Shown: one piece after another, positions 17,203-26,520 of the stretch
How the letters are laid out: each line of letters begins with the position of its first letter
How positions within the stretch are numbered: the first letter of the stretch is position 1
DNA from: Bacillus sp. EB01
GTDB lineage: Bacteria > Bacillota > Bacilli > Bacillales > Cytobacillaceae
Assembly: GCF_000613125.1 (NCBI RefSeq)
Contig: NZ_HG964497.1
Location: 875,207 to 939,206, forward strand
Direction: 5' to 3'
Length of the DNA: 64,000 bases
Notes under the pieces: generated by a model
What the model was told of the DNA's origin: nothing
The model's input: the letters and a program-made list of their open reading frames with translations, nothing else
Databases searched by the model: none
Translations under genes and position numbers: made by a program

Positions 17203-19232
17203 ATATTCACGACTCCTATACTTTGAATCTCAATATCTTGTTCAAGCTCGGTGTAGGCAAGAACCGGGACCGTTGGCAGCACTTTATCAACAAGCTGTTT
17301 CATATACATTCTAATTGATGGGGAAGTCAAGAAAATTGGCTGGCCTCCCACTGTAGTCACCCGTGAAATCTGTTCCCTTAGTTCCTCGGTAATTCTTCTT
17401 GTCAATTGAGGGTCCATAGAAAGATAGTACATTCCCGCTTCAGTTTGCTGAATGGAGTCGGATATTCCTTTTTCAAGTGTTGCTCCTGCAGTGAGGACAT
17501 GGATGACACCTTCTTCTGCATATTGCTCGGTAATTTGACGTGTCAATGATTGTCGGACATATTCTGTTAGGACTCTTGGATCCTTCGTATAAACTGAATA
17601 ATCGGCAAGCGTTTCAAATATCGTAACCAAATCGCGGATTGAAATTTGTTCTCGAAGCAAATTTTGCAATACCTTTTGGATTTCTCCGACAGGGAGCAAA
17701 TTTGGAACAAGTTCCTCAACCAGATTTGGATGCGTTTCTTTGAGATTTTCGACGAGTTCCTTCGTTTCTTCCCTGCCTAGCAGCTGATACGCGAACCGCC
17801 TGAGCACTTCAGTTAAGTGTGTCGCAATAACTGAAGGAGGATCAACAATGATATAGCCCATTAATTCAGCACGCTGCTTTTCTTCTTTGCTGACCCATGT
17901 TGCCGGCATTCCAAAGGCAGGTTCAACGACATGTATTCCTTCAATTGGTTCGGCATCCGGGACTGAATTCATAGCCAGGAAGTGGTCAAGATATATCTCA
18001 CCAGAGGCAATCTTTGAGCCTCTATACTTTAATACATAATGGTTAGGCGGGACCTGCAGGTTATCACGGATTCTTATGGTCGGAATCACAAGCCCTAATT
18101 CTATTGCAAATTGCCTGCGGATCATGACAATCCGATCAAGGATATCTCCACCCTGTTTTTGATCAGCCAACGGGATAAGGGCATATCCGATTTCAAGCTC
18201 CAATGTATCGAGTTGAAGAAGATTGATCACTTTCTCGGGATTGCGGATATCTTCCTCCTGCTCTTCCGCGGTCGCAGCCACAAGTTCGGCTTCTTTATTC
18301 CGGGCAGCGTTATTCATCGTATAAGCACCAAAAGCAAGCAGGGCTGCAATTGGGAATGTCAGGAAGATGCCAATCGGTGTAAAGATACCGAACAACAGAA
18401 TTGTTCCCGCCACAAAATAGAGGAGCTTTGGATAATTGAATATTTGATTCATTATATCCGTGCCAAGGTTTCCCTCTGATGCGGCTCTTGTGACCGTAAT
18501 ACCTGTAGCTGTAGAGATTAGCAGGGCAGGAATCTGGCTGACGAGCCCGTCCCCGACAGAGAGCAATGTGAACGTACTTGCCGCTTCAGCAAACCCCATA
18601 CCATGTATCGCCATGCCAATTGCGAATCCGCCGATGACGTTAATAAGCAATATGATAATACCGGCAATAGCATCACCTTTAACGAATTTACTGGCACCAT
18701 CCATCGCTCCGTAGAAGTCTGCTTCCCGTTCAACCTTTCTCCGGCGGTCGCGTGCTTCCTGTTCCGTAAGCAGGCCGGCATTCATATCAGCATCAATACT
18801 CATTTGCTTACCAGGCATAGCATCCAGGGTAAACCGGGCGGCAACTTCCGCTACCCGTTCTGATCCTTTTGTAATAACGAGAAATTGGATAACAACGAGA
18901 ATTAAGAACACGACAAAACCTATTACAGGACTGCCGCCAATAACGAACGATCCGAACGTTTCAATCACTTCCCCGCCATCAGCATGTGTCAAAATCGACC
19001 GGGTTGTCGATACATTCAACGCAAGCCGAAAAAGGGTCGTAATCAGGATTGCTGTTGGGAAAATTGAAAAGTCTAATGGTTCCTTCGTATTCATTGCTAC
19101 AAGCAAAATCAATAGAGACAATGAAATATTAAAGATTAACAGAAAATCTAACAGTAAGGTTGGCATTGGAATAATCATCATTGCCACTATTAAGATAACA
19201 AGTATCAATACGGATAAGTCTGATTTTTTCAT
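17199..19232 (-). CDS. flhA: FlhA export gate protein
   Basis: Large subunit of the flagellar type III export gate. Eight membrane segments span about residues 1-310, including the loop RVAEVAARFTLDAMPGKQMS and DADMNAGLL (FHIPEP domain). The cytoplasmic ring domain follows (FLSFP/IRIRDNLQVPPNHY region). At 677 aa it is full length. It overlaps flhB and flhF by 4 bp each, so translation is coupled. Confidence 0.96.
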   Translation of the reverse strand: MKKSDLSVLILVILIVAMMIIPMPTLLLDFLLIFNISLSLLILLVAMNTKEPLDFSIFPTAILITTLFRLALNVSTTRSILTHADGGEVIETFGSFVIGGSPVIGFVVFLILVVIQFLVITKGSERVAEVAARFTLDAMPGKQMSIDADMNAGLLTEQEARDRRRKVEREADFYGAMDGASKFVKGDAIAGIIILLINVIGGFAIGMAIHGMGFAEAASTFTLLSVGDGLVSQIPALLISTATGITVTRAASEGNLGTDIMNQIFNYPKLLYFVAGTILLFGIFTPIGIFLTFPIAALLAFGAYTMNNAARNKEAELVAATAEEQEEDIRNPEKVINLLQLDTLELEIGYALIPLADQKQGGDILDRIVMIRRQFAIELGLVIPTIRIRDNLQVPPNHYVLKYRGSKIASGEIYLDHFLAMNSVPDAEPIEGIHVVEPAFGMPATWVSKEEKQRAELMGYIIVDPPSVIATHLTEVLRRFAYQLLGREETKELVENLKETHPNLVEELVPNLLPVGEIQKVLQNLLREQISIRDLVTIFETLADYSVYTKDPRVLTEYVRQSLTRQITEQYAEEGVIHVLTAGATLEKGISDSIQQTEAGMYYLSMDPQLTRRITEELREQISRVTTVGGQPIFLTSPSIRMYMKQLVDKVLPTVPVLAYTELEQDIEIQSIGVVNI

Positions 19233-20323
19233 GTAGCAATCCCCTTAAAGCGGCCTTCCTGAAAATACACATACGCCAATATTTCACCCACAGCATTGAA
19301 CAGTTCTTCCGGAATCGTTTCACCGATTTCCACCGAAGCAAACAGTGCACGTGCCAGTGGTTTGTTTTCGACCGTCATGATTTTGTTTTCTCTAGCAATT
19401 TCCTTAATTTTCAAAGCGACATGATCCTGTCCTTTTGCAATAACTTCCGGCGCTTCCATTGTTGTCACATCATAACGGATTGCAACCGCAAAGTGCGTTG
19501 GGTTTGTAATGACCACATCGGCTTTCGGGACCTCCTGCATCATCCGGTTCATCGACATTTGGCGCTGAATCGCCCTTCGCTGCCCTTTAACATGCGGATC
19601 CCCTTCCATCTTTTTGAACTCATCCTTTATATCCTGCTTTGACATCCTCAACTTCTTTTCATGCTCAAAGCGCTGGTAGAGGTAATCCGCACCAGCGATT
19701 ACCCCGAGGATCACTGCTATCGCAAGGCCCGCCTGCAGGGTAATCGAGCCTATAAACCTCATTGAGTCCCATAGTGGTTTCTCGCCCATGACGAGCAGCT
19801 CTTCTTTTTTCGGCCAGATGACCATATAGACAACAAAGGAGGTTATAACCATTTTCAAGATGGACTTGATCAGTTCAACAACCGCCCGCATCGAAAAAAT
19901 TTGCTTCGCACCCTGGATGGGATTGAGCTTGCCTAAATTGAATTTAATCGACTCGGTATTGAACATAAATCCGACCTGTGAATAATTTGAGATGATTCCG
20001 GCAAGCATCGCAACTCCCATGATCGGGCCGGCGATGGTGACCGCTTTAATCAAGAGCTGATTGAACATTAGCTGAATACTGGATGTAGAAACATCCCACA
20101 ACATGTATTCCTGAAAGCTTTGGCGCAAGAGCTGGAATAATCCCGATATCACTGACTCACCAAAAATGAACAAAAAAGAAAAGGTAAATAACAGCGTCAA
20201 TGCCGAGGATACTTCCTGGCTTTTTGCCACCTGGCCCTTATTCCTGGCTTCCCTGCGTTTATTCGGGGTGGCTTTTTCTGTTTTTTCACCGGCAAATAAC
20301 TGCAAATCCAAGCGCAACAGCAT
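19229..20323 (-). CDS. flhB: FlhB export-switch protein
   Basis: Export apparatus protein that changes substrate class from rod/hook to filament after self-cleavage. N-terminal EKTEKATPNKRREARNKGQ, four membrane helices, and the autocleavage site NPTH (in VVITNPTHFAVAIRY) followed by the conserved C-terminal domain. Length 364 aa. It partners FliK, encoded at 50 kb. Confidence 0.95.
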   Translation of the reverse strand: MLLRLDLQLFAGEKTEKATPNKRREARNKGQVAKSQEVSSALTLLFTFSFLFIFGESVISGLFQLLRQSFQEYMLWDVSTSSIQLMFNQLLIKAVTIAGPIMGVAMLAGIISNYSQVGFMFNTESIKFNLGKLNPIQGAKQIFSMRAVVELIKSILKMVITSFVVYMVIWPKKEELLVMGEKPLWDSMRFIGSITLQAGLAIAVILGVIAGADYLYQRFEHEKKLRMSKQDIKDEFKKMEGDPHVKGQRRAIQRQMSMNRMMQEVPKADVVITNPTHFAVAIRYDVTTMEAPEVIAKGQDHVALKIKEIARENKIMTVENKPLARALFASVEIGETIPEELFNAVGEILAYVYFQEGRFKGIAT

Positions 20324-20327
20324 AAGT

Positions 20328-21101
20328 CTAAGCCCCCATAATCTTCATGATTGAAGACATTGATTCGTACATCATTTCAAAAAGCTTTGCCAGCAAGTAA
20401 AAGAAGCTTGGCAGGATAAAAGTATAAATCGTAAAGTGCAGCAAAATTTTGACCGGAGGGAAGATGGCAATTAGGTTCATTTGTGGAACTGTTTTAGAAA
20501 TTATTCCAAGCGCCACATCCACGACAAACAGGGTACCGATAATTGGGACTGCCATCATGAAGCCTGCCATAAACATCTGAGAGACTGAATCCAGAATTTG
20601 CGAAGCCATCCGGCCATCACTCCAGGCGGGGACAAGCTCCTTCAGACCCACCCAGTCAAAGCTGGCCAGCACTCCTTGTATTAGGAGGTGATGGCCGTTG
20701 GTGGCCAACAATACGAGAATGGCCAGTACGTTTTTAAACTGTCCTGTCACCTGGGTATTCGTTTGAAAAGTTGGATCAAACATATTGGCCATAAAAAAAC
20801 CAATCTGGAAATCTATTAATGTTCCTGCAAACTGGACGGCGTAGAAAATGATATTTGCTATCATCCCCAGCACCGCACCAATTAGGAATTCTTTTAAAAT
20901 CAACAGGATGAGCATACCATCAGCCACAGGCTCCAAAGGTTCATTCACAACACTAATGCATACTAAGGTCAGAACAAAACTGAGGCCGATTTTATGCTGA
21001 GCCGGAATTTGTCTTCCTGAGAAAATTGGAGCTGTGACAATAAATGAAGAAATTCTTACAAACACGAGCAAAAATGCCCACCACGGTGAAAGATCAAACA
21101 T
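20328..21101 (-). CDS. fliR: FliR export-gate subunit
   Basis: Polytopic membrane subunit of the export gate (FliP5-FliQ4-FliR1). Family features are FVRISSFIVTAPIFSGRQIP near the N-terminus and FQIGFFMANMFDPTFQTN. The ATG at 21101 with TTAGGTGA upstream is preferred to the GTG nine bases earlier. It immediately follows fliQ. Confidence 0.93.
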   Translation of the reverse strand: MFDLSPWWAFLLVFVRISSFIVTAPIFSGRQIPAQHKIGLSFVLTLVCISVVNEPLEPVADGMLILLILKEFLIGAVLGMIANIIFYAVQFAGTLIDFQIGFFMANMFDPTFQTNTQVTGQFKNVLAILVLLATNGHHLLIQGVLASFDWVGLKELVPAWSDGRMASQILDSVSQMFMAGFMMAVPIIGTLFVVDVALGIISKTVPQMNLIAIFPPVKILLHFTIYTFILPSFFYLLAKLFEMMYESMSSIMKIMGA

Positions 21102-21110
21102 TGTCATCAC

Positions 21111-21380
21111 CTAACCGATAAACTGTGAAAGATTTCCGAGCAAGTTTTGTGTGAATTCAACCACATATCGGAGCATCCATGATCCAAAAAACAGAATGGC
21201 TACAAAAACGGCAACAATTTTAGGCACAAATGCCAGCGTCTGGTCCTGGATCTGTGTAGTTGCCTGAAAAATACTGACTAATAGGCCTACCAGCAATGCG
21301 ATTCCGCATGCAGGGGCAATAACGATTAGGATTGTATAAATTGCCTGCTGGGCAACTTGCAATACGACTTCTGGTGTCAA
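21111..21380 (-). CDS. fliQ: FliQ export-gate subunit
   Basis: 89 residues with two membrane helices, including GLLVSIFQATTQIQDQTL and the charged loop FVPKIVAVF typical of FliQ. AGGAG precedes the ATG. Operon order is fliP-fliQ-fliR. Confidence 0.94.
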   Translation of the reverse strand: MTPEVVLQVAQQAIYTILIVIAPACGIALLVGLLVSIFQATTQIQDQTLAFVPKIVAVFVAILFFGSWMLRYVVEFTQNLLGNLSQFIG

Positions 21381-21395
21381 TGGAAATACTCCTCC

Positions 21396-22133
21396 TTAAA
21401 AGCTCTTAAGCAAAGATTCTACGATTAAGTGCCACCCATCTACCAAAATGAAAAGTAGAATTTTAAAGGGTAGCGATATCATAACCGGAGGAAGCATCAT
21501 CATACCCATTGACATCAAAATGCTTGCTACAATCATGTCAATCACAAGAAAAGGTACGAATATCATGAAACCCATCTGAAAAGCTGTTTTTAGCTCACTA
21601 ATGGCAAACGCCGGGACAAGGGCTGTCAACGGAATATCCTCGATTGTTTTAGGCCTGTCCAAATTGGCATAATCAAGAAACAAAGCTAAATCCTTTTCAC
21701 GCGTATGCTTTGCCATGAATTCCTTCGCTGGCGAGGCTGCTTTATCAAAGGCCTCTTCCTGGCTCATCTCTCCTGCCATGAATGGCTGCAGCGCATCCTC
21801 ATTTATCTGTGAAAAAGTGGGTCCCATGATGAAAAACGTTAAAAACATTGCCAGGCCGATTAATACCTGATTCGGAGGCATATACTGTGTTCCAAGCGCA
21901 GTACGGACAAACCCCAGAACGATGACTAACCTCGTAAAACTCGTCATCATAATGAGAATGGCCGGTGCTATTGATAGGACGGTCAGAAGCAGGATAATCC
22001 GTACACTTGTCGATACATTTTCCGGACTATCCGATGTCTCAATGCCCGGAAGGAAACTTGCATTTGCCTCAGAGGTTAGGCTGAAAAAAAACAGAACTAA
22101 AAATGGAACGAGGATATAAAGCTTCTTTTTCAT
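21396..22133 (-). CDS. fliP: FliP export-gate subunit
   Basis: Signal peptide, then four helices. Diagnostic strings are MMTSFTRLVIVLGFVRTALG and TALVPAFAISELKTAFQMGF, and the methionine-rich gating stretch SILMSMGMMMLPPV. At 245 aa it is a little longer than usual. It overlaps fliO by 4 bp. Confidence 0.95.
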   Translation of the reverse strand: MKKKLYILVPFLVLFFFSLTSEANASFLPGIETSDSPENVSTSVRIILLLTVLSIAPAILIMMTSFTRLVIVLGFVRTALGTQYMPPNQVLIGLAMFLTFFIMGPTFSQINEDALQPFMAGEMSQEEAFDKAASPAKEFMAKHTREKDLALFLDYANLDRPKTIEDIPLTALVPAFAISELKTAFQMGFMIFVPFLVIDMIVASILMSMGMMMLPPVMISLPFKILLFILVDGWHLIVESLLKSF

Positions 22134-22705
22134 GAATCCCGCCCCTTTTGAAACTCTTGCTGAACCTTTTTAATATGTTTTTGAAAGGTCGCTGCCCAAG
22201 TTTGATTAGGTTCAAGGCCATGCCATTTTGCCGGCTGCCCATCAGCCTGGTTTTCAACACTTTCCAGTAACTGCTGATATTCTTCTTCTCCTTTGGAAAT
22301 GGAGCGAACTAATGTGACGTTTTCTCCAACCCCTAAAATGTAGATCGTTTGGCCAATCAGCACGACCTGCAGAGACTTGTTTTGCCCCATCATATGGCCA
22401 GCAAGCGACAGTACAGGCCCGTTACTTTGCAGGCGCCTGCCTTTTGTTGCGAGAAACCGGCCAAGGCCAATTAACAAGGCTATGACAACGATAAATGAAA
22501 ACAGGAATTTAATTACAAGTGAAGTAATCGAAGATGATTGACTTTCCGTTTTTTCTATTGAAACAGGAGTCGATTCACCTTCTTTGTCATTTTGGAGGTT
22601 ATCGTAGACAAAGGGATCGCCAGCCGCTTTGGACTCTGCAGCAAAGGCGGGGGATTGTATTGGTATAAGTAAAAATAGAATAATAGATAATAGAAAGTAT
22701 TTCAT
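22130..22705 (-). CDS. fliO: FliO (FliZ) export-gate assembly protein
   Basis: 191 residues: signal peptide, an extracytoplasmic acidic segment, one membrane helix (about 62-85), and a small cytoplasmic domain with LSLAGHMMGQNKSLQVVLIG and YILGVGENVTLV, as in FliO. It scaffolds FliP assembly. It is the first gene after the 22.8-kb repeat; in B. subtilis cheY precedes it. Confidence 0.88.
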   Translation of the reverse strand: MKYFLLSIILFLLIPIQSPAFAAESKAAGDPFVYDNLQNDKEGESTPVSIEKTESQSSSITSLVIKFLFSFIVVIALLIGLGRFLATKGRRLQSNGPVLSLAGHMMGQNKSLQVVLIGQTIYILGVGENVTLVRSISKGEEEYQQLLESVENQADGQPAKWHGLEPNQTWAATFQKHIKKVQQEFQKGRDS

Positions 22706-22760
22706 GATGTTCTCCTTCCATGGAGCTCTTGCTTCTTTTTATAAGCTTTTTATATAGGTT

Positions 22761-22887
22761 TGTTGATTCCGCTCCAGGCGCTTCGCTTTCCGCGGGCGGC
22801 CTGGGAGCCTCCTCGGCGCGAGCGCCTGTGGGGTCTCCCACTGTCCTTTTCTCCCGCAGGAGTCTACGCGCCTTCCGCTCCATCAAC
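22761..22887. repeat. Intergenic repeat family B, copy 1
   Basis: GC-rich partly palindromic element with blocks GCGCTTCGCTTTCCG, GCGCCTGTGGGGTCT and TTTTCTCCCGCAGGAGTCTACGCG, close to 31540-31670 and, inverted, to 54418-54531. It separates fliJ from fliO, exactly where fliK...cheY is missing compared with B. subtilis. Confidence 0.85.
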
Positions 22888-22976
22888 ACTATTAATAATT
22901 GGTCAGCATCCTATAGTAATTAAGGAAAACTTCTCTGCTCAATTAGGATGCTGGAGGCTTGGGATGATACTAGAAT

Positions 22977-23411
22977 TTATATTTTTCTTGAGTAGCGAAT
23001 GACCGCCATTTCATCGAGCATTGCCTGCTCTTTTTGATCCATTTCCTTTATGAAGGAGGCGCGGGATTTAGCTTTCCATTTGTTCCAAATCTTGGCTTCC
23101 TGTGACCTCTCAAGCAATACTTGCTGTTTGGCCTCGAGCTCTTTATGAACTTCAACGGTCTTGTGTTCCAGCTGGCGCTTAATATGATGAACATGTTTGA
23201 TCCCAGCCTGGATTTCGAGAATGTCGGCAACCTTTTTTTGATGGACTTGATTGTACTCATCAAAGATACCTTGCTCTCTCGATTGCAGGCCTTCAAGCTC
23301 CTGCTCTAATTCAAATTGCTTTTGTTTTACCACTCCAAATTCCTGTTCGGCCAGATCCTGCTGCTTCTCTTTATACTCAAGTACTTTTTGATAAGGAAAC
23401 TTATAGTTCAT
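22977..23411 (-). CDS. fliJ: FliJ export chaperone/escort
   Basis: 144-residue, almost wholly helical coiled-coil protein starting MNYKFPYQKVLEYKEKQQD, the usual FliJ opening. It links the FliI ATPase ring to FlhA. It overlaps fliI by 4 bp and ends the flgB operon block. Confidence 0.9.
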   Translation of the reverse strand: MNYKFPYQKVLEYKEKQQDLAEQEFGVVKQKQFELEQELEGLQSREQGIFDEYNQVHQKKVADILEIQAGIKHVHHIKRQLEHKTVEVHKELEAKQQVLLERSQEAKIWNKWKAKSRASFIKEMDQKEQAMLDEMAVIRYSRKI

Positions 23412-24730
23412 CGGTACGATTCTCCAAATTGTGATAGTAGGAAGGTTTGTGCTTCCTCAAGGGTGGAGCTTTCATAGATGCCCTGCCGCAGGAATTGGTC
23501 CATGAGCGGTTTTTGCCTAAGGGCTAAATCAATATCGCGGTTGGAGCCTTTTTTATATGCACCAATATTAATTAAATCTTCAGCTTCGTTAAAAGAAGCC
23601 AACAATTTCTTAAACTGCACTGCCGCTTTTTGATGTTCCGCAGTGGTGATTTCGGTCATAACACGGCTTGCGCTATTTAACACATCGATTGCCGGAAAAA
23701 TTCCTTTCGCGCCTATCCCACGGTTCAGGACAATATGGCCATCCAAAATGCCCCGGACAGCATCGGCAATCGGCTCATTCATATCATCCCCGTCTACCAG
23801 GACCGTATAGATGGCGGAAATCGTCCCCTTAGGACCGGTTCCCGATCTCTCAAGCAATTGAGGAAGCATCGCAAAAACGGAAGGTGTATATCCCTTTGTT
23901 GTCGGCGGTTCCCCAATAGCAAGCCCTACCTCTCTCTGTGCCATCGCAAAGCGGGTCACAGAGTCCATGACGAGCAGCACATCCTTGCCCTGGTCACGGA
24001 AATATTCCGCAATAGCTGTAGCTGTCAGCGCCCCTTTTATCCTGATAAGCGCCGGCTGATCCGATGTCGCAACAATGACAACAGATTTCGCAAGCCCTTC
24101 AGGACCAAGGTTTTGTTCGATAAAATCGAGAACCTCACGTCCACGTTCACCAATAAGTGCAATTACGTTGACTTCAGCAGTCGTATTTCTCGATATCATG
24201 CCTAAAAGCGTACTCTTCCCGACGCCGCTTCCAGCAAAGATCCCGACCCGCTGCCCTTTTCCCATCGTCAGCAAACCATCAATTGTTTTGACCCCTGTGC
24301 CAAGTGCCTCATGAATTCTCGGCCTTGTCAGCGGGTTTGGTGGTGTTGCATGTGCGGATACCTCTTCAAGACCGAGTGGGAGCGGCTTTCCGTCAATCGG
24401 ATTCCCGAGCCCGTCAAGAATTCTTCCAAGCAACTGTGTGCCGGCCTTAACGACCATGTTTTTCCCGCTTGCAACCACATCACATCCGGGACCAATTGCT
24501 CTTACTTCACCAAGGGGCATGAGCAACACTTTATTTTCTTTAATCCCAACAACCTCAGCCTGAATTGGCTTTTGTGAATGGGACGGATAAATCGAGCAAA
24601 TTTCGCCAATCCTTACATCCGGTCCCTCTGACTCGATTGTAAGCCCGATGATTTGAGTGATTTTCCCATTAACCCGGACTGGATCGATACTGCGTATCAG
24701 CTTCACATAGTTCTCTGTGGCTAAAATCAT
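23408..24730 (-). CDS. fliI: FliI flagellar export ATPase
   Basis: F1-beta-like ATPase. Walker A GIFAGSGVGKSTLLGMI, IGERGREV, Walker B LLVMDSVTRFAMAQRE and the AIYTVLVDGDDMNEP loop. Length 440 aa. It acts with FliH and FliJ at the export gate. It overlaps both neighbours by 4 bp. Confidence 0.97.
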   Translation of the reverse strand: MILATENYVKLIRSIDPVRVNGKITQIIGLTIESEGPDVRIGEICSIYPSHSQKPIQAEVVGIKENKVLLMPLGEVRAIGPGCDVVASGKNMVVKAGTQLLGRILDGLGNPIDGKPLPLGLEEVSAHATPPNPLTRPRIHEALGTGVKTIDGLLTMGKGQRVGIFAGSGVGKSTLLGMISRNTTAEVNVIALIGERGREVLDFIEQNLGPEGLAKSVVIVATSDQPALIRIKGALTATAIAEYFRDQGKDVLLVMDSVTRFAMAQREVGLAIGEPPTTKGYTPSVFAMLPQLLERSGTGPKGTISAIYTVLVDGDDMNEPIADAVRGILDGHIVLNRGIGAKGIFPAIDVLNSASRVMTEITTAEHQKAAVQFKKLLASFNEAEDLINIGAYKKGSNRDIDLALRQKPLMDQFLRQGIYESSTLEEAQTFLLSQFGESYR

Positions 24731-25524
24731 TCTTCTGCACCTCTTCTAGCCTCAAGAATGACTTTTTTGATTTCTTCAATCTGTGTATCAATCCTGGCGT
24801 CGACGCTTCCATAGGCGGTACGGATAACACATCCTTTTTCACCTACAGAATGGTCTGGAACAATTTTAATTTCGGTTTCCCCATTAACAACTGCTATTAA
24901 GTGGCCGCGCTGTGAATTGATAAACTCAAAATCCTCAGGATGGACGCAGACTGTAATATATTCCTTTTCCTTAAAACGAAGGATATGCTGCTTGATCAGC
25001 TCAATCATCCACTCGGGTGATGTTTCTAGCTCGTGCTTAACAATTTGCTCGGCTATTACGGTACTTAGTTCGAGAAGGAACGGTTCTGCCTCGGTTATAA
25101 TTGACTCTTTTTGCTGGAAGGCATCATCGAGTACTGCTTGAGCCTGCTCCAGCTTAAGTGCATATTCCATCCTGGCTTCCTCTTCACCCTGGCGCTTTCC
25201 AGCCAGGAAACCTTCTTCATAGCCGAGCTGTCTGGCATCAATTGAGATAACTTCAAGCTCAGATTGTTTTTCTGCCCACCATTGTTTGATGCTTTCCTCT
25301 GCTTCCACCTGGATGGCCAAAGCATTTTGCCTGGCTTCTTCCAGGATTTCTTCAGCCCGCTCAGCCGCTTTCGCTAATTGAGTTGATTCAGCAACCGGCG
25401 AAGCTTCTTCGCTGTTTGATGACTGAGGCTGCTTGACCGGGCGAAATGGTTCTTTCAATACCTTAATTTCATCGCTTACGGACAGCCCGGAAGCTTTAAA
25501 AACCTTAGAGTAGGATACCATCAT
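24727..25524 (-). CDS. fliH: FliH export ATPase regulator
   Basis: Glu/Gln/Ala-rich helical stalk (about residues 50-150, including GYEEGFLAGKRQGEEEA) and a C-terminal V-ATPase-E-like domain (CVHPEDFEFI, IRTAYGSVDARID). GGGGTGAAA precedes ATGATG at 25524, which overlaps the fliG end by 20 bp. Confidence 0.9.
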   Translation of the reverse strand: MMVSYSKVFKASGLSVSDEIKVLKEPFRPVKQPQSSNSEEASPVAESTQLAKAAERAEEILEEARQNALAIQVEAEESIKQWWAEKQSELEVISIDARQLGYEEGFLAGKRQGEEEARMEYALKLEQAQAVLDDAFQQKESIITEAEPFLLELSTVIAEQIVKHELETSPEWMIELIKQHILRFKEKEYITVCVHPEDFEFINSQRGHLIAVVNGETEIKIVPDHSVGEKGCVIRTAYGSVDARIDTQIEEIKKVILEARRGAEE

Positions 25525-26515
25525 TTTCACCCCGGGCAATCACAATCTCGCCGGCATCTTCAAGGCGCCTAATGACAGATACAATCCGTCCTTGTGCCTC
25601 TTCAACATCCTTGACCCTAACAGGCCCCATATATTGCATTTCTTCCTCGAAGGTTTCCACCATCCGGGAGGACATATTTTCGTATATAACCTTCTTGACT
25701 TCCTCGCTCGCCGCCTTCAAGGAGAGCATCAAATCCTGATTATCAACTTCCTGAATAACACGCTGAATAGCCCGGCGGTCGAGTGTAATAATATCCTCGA
25801 ACACAAACATCCGTTTTTTGATTTCCTCGGCCAAATCCTGGTCCCTGAGCTTGAGCTCTTCGAGAATTCCCTTTTCTGTGCTTCGGTCGACGCCGTTCAG
25901 AATAGTAACAATTGATTCGATTCCTCCGACTACGGTGAAGTCCTGGCGAATTGTTGCGGACAGGTTCTGTTCAAGAATTTTCTCGACTTCCTTTATGACT
26001 TCAGGTGATGTTTGTTCCAATAAAGCAATCCGTCTTGCAACATCGGACTGGAGGTCACCGGTCAACGATGACAAGATAACCGAAGCCTGCTGCGGCTCCA
26101 AATGCGCAAGAACAAGCGCAATAGTTTGCGGGTGCTCACTTTGCAGGAAGTTATAGATTTGCATTGGGTCAATCCGGCGCGCAAAATCAAAAGGTTTAAC
26201 TTGGAGCTCTGAGGTAAGCTTCTGTATGATTTTAGTTGCCTTGTCCCTTCCTAGTGCTTCTTCGAGAACCTCTTTTGCATATCCGATTCCGCCCATTGCC
26301 AGGTAATCCTGGGCAATGCACATTTCGTGGAACTCGTTGAACACTTCTTCCTTCTCTTTGGAATCCACCTTTTGAATGCCCGCAATGGCTAGTGTCAGCT
26401 TCTCAATCTCTTGATCATCCAGATGCTTGAACACCTTTGAAGAAGCATCTTTCCCCATTGTAATCAGCAAAATTGCTGCTTTTTGCTTGCCATTCAATCT
26501 TAATGCTGTCGCCAC
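25505..26515 (-). CDS. fliG: FliG rotor/switch protein
   Basis: Torque-generating C-ring protein that meets MotA. The three FliG domains are visible: N-terminal (LNGKQKAAILLITMG), middle (EHPQTIALVLAHLEP, an EHPQR-like motif) and C-terminal charged helix (KRMFVFEDIITLDRRAIQ). Length 336 aa. Confidence 0.97.
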   Translation of the reverse strand: MATALRLNGKQKAAILLITMGKDASSKVFKHLDDQEIEKLTLAIAGIQKVDSKEKEEVFNEFHEMCIAQDYLAMGGIGYAKEVLEEALGRDKATKIIQKLTSELQVKPFDFARRIDPMQIYNFLQSEHPQTIALVLAHLEPQQASVILSSLTGDLQSDVARRIALLEQTSPEVIKEVEKILEQNLSATIRQDFTVVGGIESIVTILNGVDRSTEKGILEELKLRDQDLAEEIKKRMFVFEDIITLDRRAIQRVIQEVDNQDLMLSLKAASEEVKKVIYENMSSRMVETFEEEMQYMGPVRVKDVEEAQGRIVSVIRRLEDAGEIVIARGENDGILL

Positions 26516-26520
26516 AATGA